Assembly: GCA_001931875.2 (NCBI GenBank)
Contig: MSJH02000648.1
Span: forward strand, 1-64,000
Direction: 5' to 3'
DNA: 64,000 nt
Origin: Byssochlamys sp. IMV 00236
Lineage: Eukaryota > Ascomycota > Eurotiomycetes > Eurotiales > Thermoascaceae
Below are positions 28,599 to 42,080 of the stretch, one piece after another. Under the pieces are notes generated by a model. The model did not search any database, was not told the DNA's origin, and saw nothing but the letters and a program-made list of their open reading frames with translations. A program made the position numbers and the translations under genes. Position 1 is the first letter of the stretch, and each line of letters opens with the position of its first letter.

Positions 28599-31500
28599 AA
28601 ATTAAAGCTAAATATAGAGGGTGTTAAAATATTAAGCAAAAATAAAAGAGAAAGGAAAACTAAAAGCTAAGATCGAGGCTAAAACTAAAGAAAGGGATAA
28701 AAAATAATAAAAAAATAAATAAAATAGCTAAAAAAGATTACTATTATAAATAAAAAGAGATAAATATATCTTTTAGATTAATAAAGATAATAAATATAAT
28801 ATAAAGCAAAAATACATATTAATAATAAGAAAAAGAAAAAACTATTAAATATAAGGAAGAGCTTAGTAAGTATAAAAAGGAAGCAAAAATTTAGAAAAAA
28901 TAAAAAATTATTAAGCAAGAACTATTTATTAAAAAATAGAAGAATTTCTTATTATTATCTTTATTATTATTCCTTTAAAAAAATATAAAAAAAAGCACTA
29001 ATCTTTTTAATATCAGTTAAGATAGAAAGACTCTTAGCTTCTTAATATTGCCGGGTTTAGAGGCATAAATAACTTAAGTATTTAAAAATACAAGACCACT
29101 AATAATATAATTAATTTAGATTATATTAGCTCTATAAATACTAATATCTAGAAATCTTAGGGCACTATATTTTAAAGGGGATAATATTATTTATTATCTA
29201 AGGCTTTTTAAAAGGCTATATAAGGTAAATTAACTCCTAGAAGAGGAAAAAACTAAATAGTTTATAAACTATTATAGCCTATTAGTATTATTATAAATAA
29301 ATATTTAATCTAAATATAAAGAGAAGAACTACCTAAAATTAGTAGAAGCAATTAAATAAAAATATACTTATTATAATAAGTACTAAAGGAAATATAATAT
29401 TTAATAGTTAGAAAGGTTTAAAAATATAAAATATAATAGCTCTAAGGACCTAAAGGAGTATAATTAAGAATATTAAATTATATTAGAAGCGCTAGTAACT
29501 TTAAATAAATTAAGCTAATATTTACAGGGAGTTTAATATCTTTAAGAATTTTTAGAGAAGCTTAAGTAGTAGATAGTTTAAGAGTTAAATATAGACTACT
29601 ATACTCTATTTATTATTAAATATACTAATTTCTATAAGAAGATAATAGATAAGATAAGAATAATTAAAACCCTTTGCTATCTTAATAATAATAAACTAGA
29701 GAAAGATTAAGATATAGCAGTTTTAATAAAGGAGAAGATAATTAAAAAAGATAATATATAACTTTTTATTAAACTTAATAGAATCTACTTAGATAAGAAT
29801 AAAAGTAGGACTAAATAATAGAGTATTAAAATAAAGTTAATAAAGTAGTTATAGATTAATTAGTTAATAAAAGAGTTTAAAAAATTAAAACTATATAGTA
29901 TATAGTATATAGGGAAGCCTAATAGTAGTATGCTTAATACTGGTATAAATATATAAGCTAAAGTGCCTTTAGGATTTAACCTAACTAAAGGATTTAGAAT
30001 ACCTCTAAACTTATATAACTTCTGCTGGGCTTCTAATTATATTTAATTTTATTATTTAAATTTAAAAAGCTTCTTAAATTAGAAACTTATTTATTAAAAA
30101 AAAAACTGCAAATTTTATTTTAGGCCGGAAGAATAGAATAGAGAAGTTATTTATCTTATATAAGGGAATATATTATAAAAGGAGATTATTAAATAGAGAC
30201 TAAAAAAAAAGTAAAGGAATATTAGCTTAATTAGATATAATATCTAGTTGATTATATTAAGACAGTCTAGGGATAACTTAAGCTCTAAGAAAGAAGCTAG
30301 GGATATTATAAAAAATTACTATTTTATTAATATAATAGGATTAGATAAATCTTAAAAAGTAAAAAAAAGGTAAAGCAGAATTAAATAATTATATAAAGAA
30401 AAGTTACAGAAAGTAATTAAATAAAAATAGAGATTTCCTTTAATTAAGATAAATTAATTTAGCAATTATTAGCCTTTAAATATAACTAAGAAAGTAAGAA
30501 TAATTAAAGAAGAAATAAAAGATATGCCTAAATAAAATAAGGATAAAAAAGTTATTAAAATAAAAGAGAAATAAAAGTTAAAGAGGTTTAAAGTTATAGA
30601 TAAGTTAAAAGGGATTATTAATATAATAAGAGTTATAAACTAGATATTAAATATTAGAGTTTAGATATTAATTTAGAACCTTATTAGTCTATCTCCTAAT
30701 TTATATAAGGCCTTATTTACCTTATAATTATAGCAGATAATAATAAAGGCAATATTCTATAATATTAAAGGAGTACAGTTTAATGCCTTTATATTAAATA
30801 TAGAGTATATAGTAAATAATATAGATTAGTACACTTGTATATCTTTATAATTTAAGCCTTTTAATAAAAATAAGGTATTATATATAGCTATAACTCTAAA
30901 GTTGCCGATTAGAATTAATAAATATAAGGAGATATAAAATATTATAATAGATAGTAGAGCTAAAATTAATATAATATATAGAGATATAGTAAATTACTAT
31001 AAACTTATTATAAGCTAAAAATTTAAAGATAATATAATATTGACAGATAGTGGGCAAACTCCTTTTATAGGTCTTTATAAAGAGATATTTATATAGATAG
31101 GATCTTTTTATTATAAAGTCCCTTTCTTTATAATAAATAATAAGATTAACTATAATTATATTCTAGGACGGCCTTTTAAGTATTAAGTATATCTATAATA
31201 TATTGCTCTATTAAATAGAATAATAAAGAGTATAATTTACTCTATAGACTAAAAGAATTAAGTTGTTATTTAAATATTTTTAATAGATAACCTAAGAAAT
31301 AAGTTAAGGAAAGAAGTATTATACGATCTATTATCCTAGGCATAAGAATTATTAAACTAGAGCTAGAAAAGAATAATAGATATTAGACTAAAAATAGAGA
31401 AAGCCTGTGGGAGCTATACTTAATAAATAATATTAGCTTTAGAATAAGCAAAGAAATTGAAAGTAAAGGGGTAAGGATATTTAAACCTATTAAATTAAAT

Positions 31501-34500
31501 AAAGGAGTTAGAAAATTATAGGGGTATAGACTGTTTAAAAGGTATAACCTTTTTACTATAAAAATAAAATATTCTATTAATATATAGTATAAGAAGAAAT
31601 ATAAAAAGGTTTATTTAATAAATATGTTAAATAGACCTATAGCAATTCTAGGGGGATTATTAAGATAGAAAGAAGTTATTAAGGAGTATTATTATAAGAA
31701 CTCCTAAGGAAGCGTAAAAGAAATATATAGAGGATTTATTAAATATATTTAGCTAAAGATATTAGATATTAAAAGAGAAATAAGATTAATGCTAGATTAT
31801 CTAAAGAACCTTATTATAAGTAATAATTTATAGTTAAAAAAGAAAGAACTATTAACAGAGGTGCTTTTTACCTAAAAAGCAGTTCTTACCTAAACTTTTA
31901 AAGAGATTAGATAAATATGCCTAAAAATTATACCTCTAATTATTATTTAAACTATAGATTATAAACTATAATAGGCAAAGAGCTTCCTAATACTAAAGGT
32001 ACTCTATAATATAATATAAAGAATAGTAAAAAAGAGGATAAATACAGAAATTCTTAAATATAGTTAAAGACTCTACTAAAATCTATAGTTCTTAGTAAAA
32101 AAGAAAAATAATAAATATTAGCTAATTAATATAGCTATAGAAGTTAATTAAGTAATAATATAAAATATTAATCTACCCTCTTTAATTAATAAGTTCTTAG
32201 AAGAGTTTAATAGAATACTAGTGTTAATATTTATAGACTTATTCTTTAGATATAATTAGTTAAAATTAGCTAAGGAATTGCAGGACTTAATAGCTTTCTA
32301 TATGCTAAGGATTAGTTTAGTTTATTAAGCTAAACTACCCTAAGGATAGATAAATATAATATAGGAGTTTATATAAGAAGTTATAAAAATATTAACAGAT
32401 AATATTCTTAATATCTGTAATATATTTCTAGATAATATACTAATATAAGGACCTAAGACTAACTATAGGGGGGAAGAGATATTGCTAGGAATTAAAAGAT
32501 TTATATTTAAATATATCTAGAATATTAATAAGATACTATATAGTCTTAAACTTATAGATTTAATAATTATTAGGGAGAAATTATAATTTATAGTACTAAG
32601 AATTAAAGTAATAGGCTATATATATAATATTAAGAGAAGATATCCTAAGTCGGCTAAAATAATTAAGATCTTAAAATAGCTACCTTATTAGAACTTATAG
32701 GAGATAAGAGAATTTCTAGAGATTATAGCTTATTATTAAATATAGATTAAAAGATATATTATTAAAGCTAAGCTGATATACTTAATATTAAGAAAAGAAT
32801 AAGATTTCTTTTAAGGGCTAGAATAATAAAAAGTAATAAATATTTTAAAAATAGCCCTAATAATAATACCGGCACTTAAGCTAATTAATTATAAAGAGGA
32901 AGATATAATTATTATTAATATTAATACTAGTAGTAATAAATAGGAGGCTTAACTTATTTAAGAAGAAAAAGAATCTAATAAGAGATATTTAGCCAGATAT
33001 AAAAGTAAAGTATAGATATAGGTAGAGAGGTAATATAATAAAGAAAAGCTAAAATATAGGGCAATATTAAAGGCGCTTTATAAATTCTAAGTATACTTAT
33101 ATAATATATACTTTTAACTAGAGATAGATATAAAAATTTTAATAGTGTAATTAAATAAGATAGCTATAGACCTTTTTAAATTAATAATTATTTAATAAAT
33201 TGCTTAAATTTAATTATTTAACTTTAATATTATTTATATATTAGGAAAAAAAAACTTAGTTATAGATAGATTATCTTAGAAGCTAATAATAAAGTAAGAC
33301 TTAAAAGAGATAGAAGATAATAATATAGAGGAATTTCTAGATTTATAGTTTTATATAATCTATTATATTAGTATATAAGAGATAGAATTAAATAGTATCC
33401 CTTAGTTAACACCTATATTATATTAGTTAGAAAAGTCTTTACTAATTATAGAATAGTTATAAACTATAATAAAACTAGATAATATAAATAAAAGATAATA
33501 TGCTAAGTTTAAGAAAGAGGCCCTAAAGTATATAATATAAAATAGTATGCTTTTTTAGAGAATATAATAAAATTAGCCTTATTATATAATTGTTAATAAT
33601 AAGAAAAAGTAAAAAAAAATTCTTATAGCCCTTTATAAAGAGCATAGATATTATAAGTATAAAATAACTTACTAAAAGATAGCTAATTAATATTAATAAA
33701 AAGGCCTATATAAATATATTACTAGATAAGTAAAGATATATAATAAATATTAGAAAGTAAATAAAGAATATATAAAAAAAGCTTTATAATTAATATTTAT
33801 TCTATTAGGGAGATTAAAGCTATATTTAGATATCTATAAGATTATGCCGCCTAGTAAGAGAAAGACTTATATTACTATATTTTAGGATAACTTTAGCTAG
33901 GTTAAATATAGAGCTTTTAATAGCCCTACTTTAAGAGCTATTGCTAAGTTTTTATAAAAAGACTAGATTTATTATTAAAGAGTAATAGAGACTCTTATTA
34001 ATAATAAAGGACTAAAAAATAAAGCTATAGTTAATATATTAATATAGAAATATAAAATTAATTATATTAAAGTCTTACTATATAATCTATAAATAAATAG
34101 AGTAGTTAAAGTTATATATAAGTCCTTTATATATAATATTAGAAAACTTATAAAAAGAATAAGAATAAATTAAGTAAACTATTTACTGGTAGTAATCTAG
34201 GCAAATAGAAATATAGTTAAGACCTCTATAAGCTTAATATTATTTAAAGTAATTATAGGATATAATGCTATATTACTAATTAAACTAGAAGTATCTATTT
34301 AAAAGACTTTAGTATAGGATAAGGTTAAGACTATAAAAGATCTTCTACTCCTTTATATATAATAGATAGAGCTCTAAGATTAGGATATAGAAAAGGCCTA
34401 ACTTTATGTTTAATATATAAGAGAAGCTAATAAAGAAGTTTTTAATAATAAGAAATAGCTCTATAAAGAATAATTAATAAAAAGACAGCTTATTCTATTT

Positions 34501-37500
34501 TATAATATAAAGCTTAAGATATCTTACTCTGTAAAACTAGTATACTATTAGCTTAGATTATATAAGATTAAAAAAGTCCTTAAGAAAGAATCCTATAAGT
34601 TTAAAGAGTTAGATAATATATCTTTTAGGGACCTAATTTATAGGAATTATTTAAAAGGCTATTATTTATAAGAGGACTAAAATAAAATATTAACTATAAG
34701 TAATAATATAGCATTTAAATAAGAAAATTAGTAATTAAGTAATAATAATAATAATACAGACTAAATACTACCTGAATTAGAATATATAGTTATAGTTCTA
34801 ATATCCTTCTTTTAAAAATATTAGCTTAAAAGGAAGGAAGTAGAAAATTAGTAGTAAAATAAGTTTAATACTAAATAAGAATACTATAATAGGAAGAAAA
34901 GGAGGGTAAACTTAAGATAAGGGCGTCTTTTTTAAGGGAAGAGAAGGATTTAAAAATGCCTAAAGATAATTAAGAAAGAAGAAAAAGAGAGATAACTAAA
35001 AAATATATAATATTAGCTTAAATACTTTAAAAAAATCTATAAATAAAGCTAAAAACAGAAAATATTAGATAAAAAATATAAGTAATAAATAAAAAATTCT
35101 TACCTTATTATAAAAATCTTATTTTTTATATTATATAATATTACAGCAGAAGTAACTAGAGACTAAATTAAGCTAAACTTAACCTTATCTTATCTTTTAA
35201 GTATATCTTTTTGCTTAAAAACTATTTCAAAAAATTACTTTATAAAAATATGCATTAAAAATAGAAAAAAATATATTAGAAATATAAAATATTATCTGTT
35301 AGAATAAAGCTCTTTAATTTAAAATATATATATATACTATAGTTAGCAAAATTTATAAGCTTATAAAAAAGATAATAAGTAAGGCTAATAATAAAGAAAA
35401 AAAGGTTTAGTTTATAAGTAATATAGCAGCAATTATTTTAAATTTTTAAAATAGGTATAATAAAGCAGCTAATAATTTTTATAATTTCCTAAACTAATAA
35501 GAGCTATTAGAAAAAATAAAAAAAAAAGAAATATTAGCTATTAATAAGCTAAAAGAATTAAAAATATAAGTAGAAAAGAACTATAAATATATTAATAAAG
35601 GTTACTATAAAGCTATAGAGAAATAGGGCTAGAAGACTATAGACTAAGTCTTATTAATTATTAAAAAATTATATTAAACTTTAGTAGTTATAAAAGAATT
35701 AGCTTCTAATATTAAAGACTAGAGAATAGCAGCTATATATCTAATAAGAGTATAAGTTAATAAACTTTATAATATTAGGAGATAAAGAATATTAACTAAA
35801 AAAAGCCTTTAATTAACTAATATTAAAAAGGTAAAAGATATCTTAAAAAAAGCCCTTAGTAAAGAAGGATTAATTTTTTAAAAACCTATTAATAAAGAGC
35901 TGTAAAAGATTAAAATAAGAGTAGAGGAAAATAATCTTCTAGAGGAAATTATAGGAAAAAAGGAAGGATATTAGATAAAAGATTTAGATAAGAGCTTATT
36001 AATAGATCTAATATTAAATAAAAGAAAGAAAAATATAGAAAAGGAAAAAAAAAAAGAAAAAGACTAAGAGTCTTAAAAAGCTAAAAAAAAAAAAGAAATT
36101 TAAGACTTAAAATAAAAGGAAATAGCTAAAAAAAAGATATAAATATAAGATTAGCATATTTATATTAATAAAAAAGGCTATTATTAATCTAGAAGGTAAA
36201 AAAGTATTAAAACTTTTAAAAAAAGAAAAGATTAAACCCACTGCTATATATTAAATTTATATTAAAAAAATATAAAATATAATAGGACTAAAGAGTATAA
36301 AAAATAATATCCTTAAAAAAAGATTAAAAACGCTTATAGATAGTAATAATAACCTTAAATCCTAAAATACTAATATAGACTACTAAAAATAATTTTAATA
36401 GGAATAGAGATTTAATACTAACCTTAAGGATTATTACTGCCTAGATAAGGGAGAAACTAAAATATAATCCTAGCTAAATAGACTAAATATAAGTATTAAA
36501 AAGGTTAGAGAAGTCTTATAATAGGTTAATTCTAAAAAGATTAACTTAATCTATAAGCCTTACATATAATTATTGGCTAATATAATTAATATAAAAGAGG
36601 ATATATTTATAAAAAAAGCTAGAGAAATATTAAAAATAATAGGAAATATAAAGCTAATAATAATAAAATAATAAAAAAAAGGATTATTTAGAGTAATAAC
36701 CTATCCTTATAAAAGTTTATTTAAAGAAATTAAATAGTCTATAAATAAAATTTCTAAAAGTAAATAAATAATAGAATCTCTTAGTAGAGCTTTAAAAACT
36801 AATATAAAACTCTCCTTTTCTACAATAAATCTAGAAGACCCCTTTATTAAGAAAGAAACTAGGTATTTAAAAGATATATAGAATACTAGAACTATATAGT
36901 TTAAAGATAATATAAAGGTTAAACAGATATTAGATATACCTAATAATAGCCAGATTAAAAAAAAAATAAAGAGTCTTATTCTAAGAAGTCTTAAAAATAT
37001 AAAAGATAAAAATAATATAAAAGTTAAAGAATCCTTATTTAAAGACCTTCTTCCTAAAAAATCTTTAATATTAAGAATAGTTTAACTATTTAAAGATCTT
37101 AAGTTAATTAATATAAATACTTCTAGTAATATACCTAGTAGCTTATATTATAAAGTCTAAGATAATCTATATAGGGCTAAAAAGTATCCTAAATCTAAGT
37201 ATAGAGATAAAAAATATTTTAACCTAAGTAAAGAAAACTTTACCTTAAATAAAATATAGGACTAATATATTTAGTTAAATATTATAATAAGAGAGGACTT
37301 TAATTATTAAGAAGTAAATAAGGTTTTTTAAATTATATCCTTTAAAGGGAAATTAGTAAAAAGAATATTATAATATATTATTATAAAAATAAAAGCAGCC
37401 CTTTATTATAAAAAGAAGAATAAAAGAATAATAGGGCTTAAAAATTTATCTAAGAATATTCTCTAAAAGGTTATTATATAAAATATCTAGATCTATTTAA

Positions 37501-38141
37501 TTTAGTTAGCGCTATATAATTACAGCAAATATAAACTATAGATCTAATATCTTAAAAGATATAAGCTAAGAGTATTAAATATAGAGACTGCTATTCTTAA
37601 AGAAGGAATAGGTTAAAGCTTTATAATCTTAAAAACTAGACTAATTATTAAAGATAAGTCTAAAAAAACTATAGATTTAAGAGATATTATATTTAGGCAG
37701 GGAGAAGTAACTTTTATTAGTAATCTATATTAGCTAATATTAGAGAATTAGAAAATAGATCTTAATAATATCTACTATTTTAATTATAGGGAGTAAGATA
37801 AGATAAGATTTAATTAAGGAGGATCTAGGCCTTTTAATATTTAGGTAAATAGAGTTATAGCTATAAGTAAAGCAATATTTAATTAATTAAACTAAGATTA
37901 TTTAAAAGTTAAAGCAAAGCTATATTTTATATTAAAATAAGATATATTATTAATTTAAGATTATCTATAGAAAAAAAAAACTTAACTTTATAAGTTAGGG
38001 GTTTTAAAATATATATAATACTAGAAACTAGAGCATTTTTACTTTAGAAATAATTTATAATATTAAAAGGAGGAGATAGTATAGACTGTAATAACTAAAG
38101 AAGATAAATAAGGGTATCTACTCTTAGAAAAGGAGAGGCTA

Positions 38142-38468
38142 TATAATAGGGAGAATTAGTATAAAGAATATAATTAGTTAAGAGATTATATACTTTTATT
38201 TAAAGTCTTTAAAAAGTCTATAAGCAAAATAGGAGAGTAAGGAGATAATACCTTTTAATTATTTAGAATAAAATAATTAGCTTTTCTTTTTTATTATTAT
38301 TTAATATTAGTTTAATATTAGATTATTATTGGTTTACTATATTAGTTTATAACTAGAGCTTCTCCTCTAGCTCTATTCTAAGCTCCGAAGCTAAATACCC
38401 TTCTCTTCCTTCTTAATACTTACTCGCTTAAAGACTCTATGCTGAGTCTTAATACGTCTTCCTATAAT
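38142..38468 (+). repeat. 3' LTR of copy A2
   Basis: Begins TATAATAGGGAG just after the purine tract and ends CTTCCTATAAT. It is followed by ATTAG, the second half of the target duplication, and then by the resumed A1 sequence. Confidence 0.85.
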
Positions 38469-39365
38469 ATTAGTATTTCTAATATAGCTTAATATTTTTA
38501 GTTATACTCCCTTAAGTTCTTAGAGCTATTATATTTTATATTTTTAAACTTTTTTAACTATTAGATATTATATTTCTTTTAGTACTTATTATAGTAAATA
38601 TATTCTTATTTAATTACTTCTACTAGTTTTAAGTAATTTTTCTTTTTATATTTAGATTAAGTATTTATTTATAATAATATTAATAGGCTATAATAGTTTA
38701 TAAACTATTTAGTTTTTTTCTCTTTTAAAAGTTAATTTACCTTATATAGCCTTTTAAAAAATCTTAGGTAATAAATAATATTATCCCTTTTAAAATATAA
38801 TACTCTAAGATTTTTAGGCATTAATATTTATAAAGCTAATATAATCTAGATTAGCTATATTATTAATAATTTTATATTTTTAAATACTTAAGCTATCTAT
38901 ATCTCTAGATTTAGTAATATTAAGAAACTAGGAGTCTTTTTATTTTAACTAATGCTAAAAAGATTAATATTTTTTTTTATATTTTTTTAAAAAAATAGTA
39001 ATAAAGATAATAATAAAAAATTCTTCTACTTTTTAATAAATAGTTCTTATTTAATAATTTCTTATTTTTTTAAATTTCTGCTTTCTTTTTATACTTACTA
39101 AGCTTTTCCTTATATTTAGTAATTTTTCTTTTCTCTTATTATTAATATATATTTTTACCTTATATTATATTTGTTATTTTTACTAATTTAAGAGATATAT
39201 TTATTTCTTTCTATTTATAATAGTAATCTTCTTTAGCTATTTTATTTATCTTTTTATTATTTTTTATCCCTTTTTTTAGTTTTAGCCTTAATCTTAGCTT
39301 CTAGTTCTCTTTTCTCTCTTATTTTTATTTAATATTTTAATACCCCTTATATTTAGCTCTAATTT

Positions 39366-39690
39366 ATTATAAGAAGATATATTAAGACTTAATATAAAGT
39401 TTTTAAGTGAGTAAGTATTAAGAAGAAAAAGAAGATATTTAGCTTTAGAGCTTAAAATAAAACTAAAAGAGAAGCTCTAGCTATAAATTAATATAGTAAA
39501 CTAATAATAATCTAATATTAAACTAATACTAAATAATAATAAAAAAAAAGCTAATTATTTTATTCTAAATAACTAAAAGGTATTTCTTTCTATTCTCTAT
39601 TATTTTACTTATAGACTTTTTAAAGACTTTAAGTAAAAGCATATAATCTCTTAACTAATTATATTCTTTATGCTAATTCTCTTTACTATA
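39366..39690 (-). repeat. 5' LTR of copy A1
   Basis: Inverted family A LTR running from ATTATAAGAAG to TTTACTATA on the plus strand. The internal sequence on its low side (38,474-39,365) is the reverse complement of A2's first internal 890 bp. Confidence 0.85.
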
Positions 39691-41542
39691 ATAGCACTGT
39701 CTATAATAATAAGATAGTTTATATATTCTTAAATTTTTAGCAGCTTTATAGACTAAGTATCTATATAAAAGAATTCTGCTAGTTATAATATATAGGGCTA
39801 AGAGTCTCTAAATATTAATTGCTTTACTTTTATTATACAATATACTTTATAATAGAAGTTTATATCCTTAATAAATTAAATAGCTGCGGAGTTTAATTTA
39901 GCAATAGCTTTAAACTTTATAATACTAATATATCTTATTCTCTTATATAGGAGCTTTAGCAATATTGCTAATATAATAATCTGCTTATAGAGCTTAAGCT
40001 ATAGAATATCTTTATTCTTATATATATATTTAATAACTTAATTAATATCTATATTTACTAATCTATTATTTTAAGAGTTATATTATATTTTATATAGTAT
40101 TTTATTTTAAATTATAAAGAATAGATAGTATTTCTGCTTTAATATATATAAGATATAGATAAGGATACTATTTATATAACTGCTATTAAGCTTAAGATCT
40201 AGTCTAATAATACCTTTACCTTTACTTTTATTTAAGATATTATTAATATAATTATATTTATATTATTACTTTTCTTTATTAATAAAGTCTTTATATTTAA
40301 TAAACTAGGACTTATTATTATATATATTTTTATATACTCTTAAATCTATTATTTAGCTAGTTAATAAAATAAATATTACTAAAACTACTATCCCTATAAA
40401 ATTATTAAAATTCTTTTTCTCTTTATCTTATTTTTATAGATTAAAGTTAACTTTTTTTTAGTTTAATAGAGTCTAGATGCCTCTTAATAGGCACTATTAA
40501 TTAAAAACTTTTTCCTTAAGATAATAATAATCTGCAGAGTTATATTTAAATATATAATAATATCTATATTTACCTTTAAAAAATAGCTTCTTCTCTTATA
40601 TCTTATAAGCAAAGTCTAGAAGATCTTTATTTAGAGGTAGATTCTTTAATAATTTATTTAACTATTTAGTCTCCTAAATAAGAGTCTTATTTATAGATAT
40701 AATAGAGACTACTTAAGCGCTTTTATAAGATCTAGCTTAATTAATAGCTTTAAAGCTAAGTTATTAAAATTCCTCTATTATTATATCTATTAGAGATTTA
40801 GTTTATTAAGCCTATTTAATATAATAGGAGTTAGTCTAGGCTAATATTTTAGATTTAAGCTATTTAAGCATTAATATTACTACATTAAAGGGCGAGAGAA
40901 TTAAGCCCATATTATTTAATTTTATTATATAATCTCTAAATTCTGTAATATATTATTTAATTATTTTATATTAGGATCTAGTTATAGTAATAGCTTACTA
41001 AAATATAAAAAATCTACTTAAAGCTAAGCTACAGTTAATAACTTTTTTAATTGCTTTAATATATTTATCTATATAGATTAGCTTATTTAATATAATTCTT
41101 ATAGTTTTAATTAGCTTATAATTAATCTAACTACTAATTTAGCTCTTTATTATTAAGCTAAGCTTCCTCTATATCTTATAGACTTTAGCTCTATCTTAGA
41201 GTATAGATCTCTTAATAGATATATTAATTAAGTCCTCGCAGTCTATAGTCTTAAGGACTTTCTTAACTAGCTAGAGCTAGTTATTAAAGTTACTATTATT
41301 AATTAATTATTTAGCTATTATAGGTATTTTATCTTATATAATTTTTAATAGTTTTAATTTTTAATAGACTGCTAGAGCTGTTAAGAGAGTTAATACTAGA
41401 GATAGAGTTATTATCTTAAAGAATTAGTCTATTTAAGGGTGAAGATCTATTAGTTTAATTCCTTATCTTAGGTATTGTTTTAATTAAAAAATCAAAGCTC
41501 TAAAATATCTGGCTTGTCTATTTGAAATAGTAATAAGGCTAA

Positions 41543-41557
41543 GCCGGGCTTATAACC
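41543..41557 (-). promoter_or_regulatory. Candidate half-tRNA(iMet) primer-binding site of element D
   Basis: The minus strand reads GGTTATAAGCCCGGC. The complement of the anticodon-arm end of fungal initiator tRNA-Met is GGTTATGAGCCCAGC, so two bases differ; one is a G-to-A change consistent with RIP. Priming by a tRNA cut in its anticodon loop is known from copia-type elements. The assignment is inference from this short match. Confidence 0.5.
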
Positions 41558-41870
41558 TCTTAGAGCTGACAAAAATGCTTAATTAAGGAACTATCTCGGG
41601 GCTCAATCGAGCTGAACTGATCTATCTGGCCACTACTCTGCTGACTAAGCTGGCTGCTGGCGCGGGCGACCACTACTGGAGCCCCTAGGGGCACCGAAAC
41701 ATTATTATTAACCCTATATATAGAGTTAGAAACACCACGGAGAGGGAATAGGAGACAGATAACGCGCCGGCATTAAAACCATTTAGCTGTGGGCTTTATA
41801 TCCCTAAGAGGGGCATATTTAGACAGAGGCCAAACCCTCTGATATTAAATACACATTTTTGAACCTGACA
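41558..41870 (-). repeat. Possible 5' LTR of element D
   Basis: About 313 bp between the candidate primer site and a TGTCAGG start on the minus strand (41,864-41,870). It contains a TATA-like stretch (CTATATATAG, around 41,714). The inner end (..CTCTAAGA) does not have the usual CA, and the partner LTR is not in the window, so the boundaries are tentative. Confidence 0.35.
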
Positions 41871-42080
41871 ATAAAAAAAAGGCGTGCTAAGAGGATATTC
41901 TAAACGAAGCCAATATAAAATCGCGAAATAGGAGTTATTTTAAGTCACTAGAGAAGAAGGCGGTAAAAAAGCATATAATATAGGTTTATATAAGCGCAAA
42001 AAAGGATTAATTAAAGGGAGGCTTAGCAAAGGGATGTAAAAGTAACTCCCTATTTTATAGCCTCGCTAGCGCTCGGCGAT

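Larger units (their letters stand above)
28273..38468 (+). mobile_element. Ty3/gypsy retrotransposon family A, copy A2 (full length), nested in A1
   Basis: 10,196 bp with two LTRs and the exact duplication ATTAG on both sides (28,268-28,272 and 38,469-38,473). Conceptual reading on the plus strand gives a gag-like region from about 28,900 and a Cys-rich knuckle-like stretch near 30,015-30,060. A protease-like segment at about 30,940-31,190 contains ILGRPFKY. The reverse transcriptase motif is at 32,425-32,451 (FLDNIL). RNase H lies at about 32,850-33,250 and integrase at about 33,600-34,500, with the late-pol signature SYKF.ELD...FRDLI. Pol ends near 34,850. A further 3.1 kb to the 3' purine tract (38,126-38,138) has no recognised domain. 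Every frame carries RIP-type stops, so the copy is dead. Confidence 0.9.
10371..39690 (-). mobile_element. Ty3/gypsy retrotransposon family A, copy A1, split by elements B and A2
   Basis: Minus-strand full-length copy. Its 5' LTR is at 39,366-39,690, its internal 5' part at 38,474-39,365, its middle at 23,313-28,272, its 3' part at 10,698-14,428 and its 3' LTR at 10,371-10,697. Removing B (14,429-23,307) and A2 (28,273-38,468) with one target copy each leaves about 10,235 bp, agreeing with A2's 10,196 bp. The flanking 5-mers are ATAGT (10,366-10,370) and ATAGC (39,691-39,695), which differ only by a RIP-type C-to-T change. The sequence is an inverted relative of A2 and A3 and is heavily RIP-mutated. 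It is the oldest family A insertion that can be ordered here. Confidence 0.85.
39691..41870 (-). mobile_element. Probable Ty1/copia retrotransposon relic, element D (5' end)
   Basis: On the minus strand, the reading near 40,600-40,540 resembles a gag zinc knuckle followed by a Lys-rich YYLKEKV stretch, preceded by a region of gag-like character. Near 41,557 there is a candidate primer-binding site of the initiator-Met half-tRNA kind used by Ty1/copia elements, with a possible 5' LTR above it. The gag region is fully RIP-degraded, whereas the LTR and primer site are close to normal composition. A1 was inserted at 39,691, so the rest of D should continue below 10,370. There gypsy element C takes over, and I could not find the C/D junction. 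Confidence 0.5.

Noticed and set aside
1..41500. Search for tRNA or rRNA genes, CRISPR-like arrays or intact host genes within the AT-rich block
   Set aside because: None found; all recognisable content is retrotransposon-derived, and the regularly spaced repeats are LTRs.
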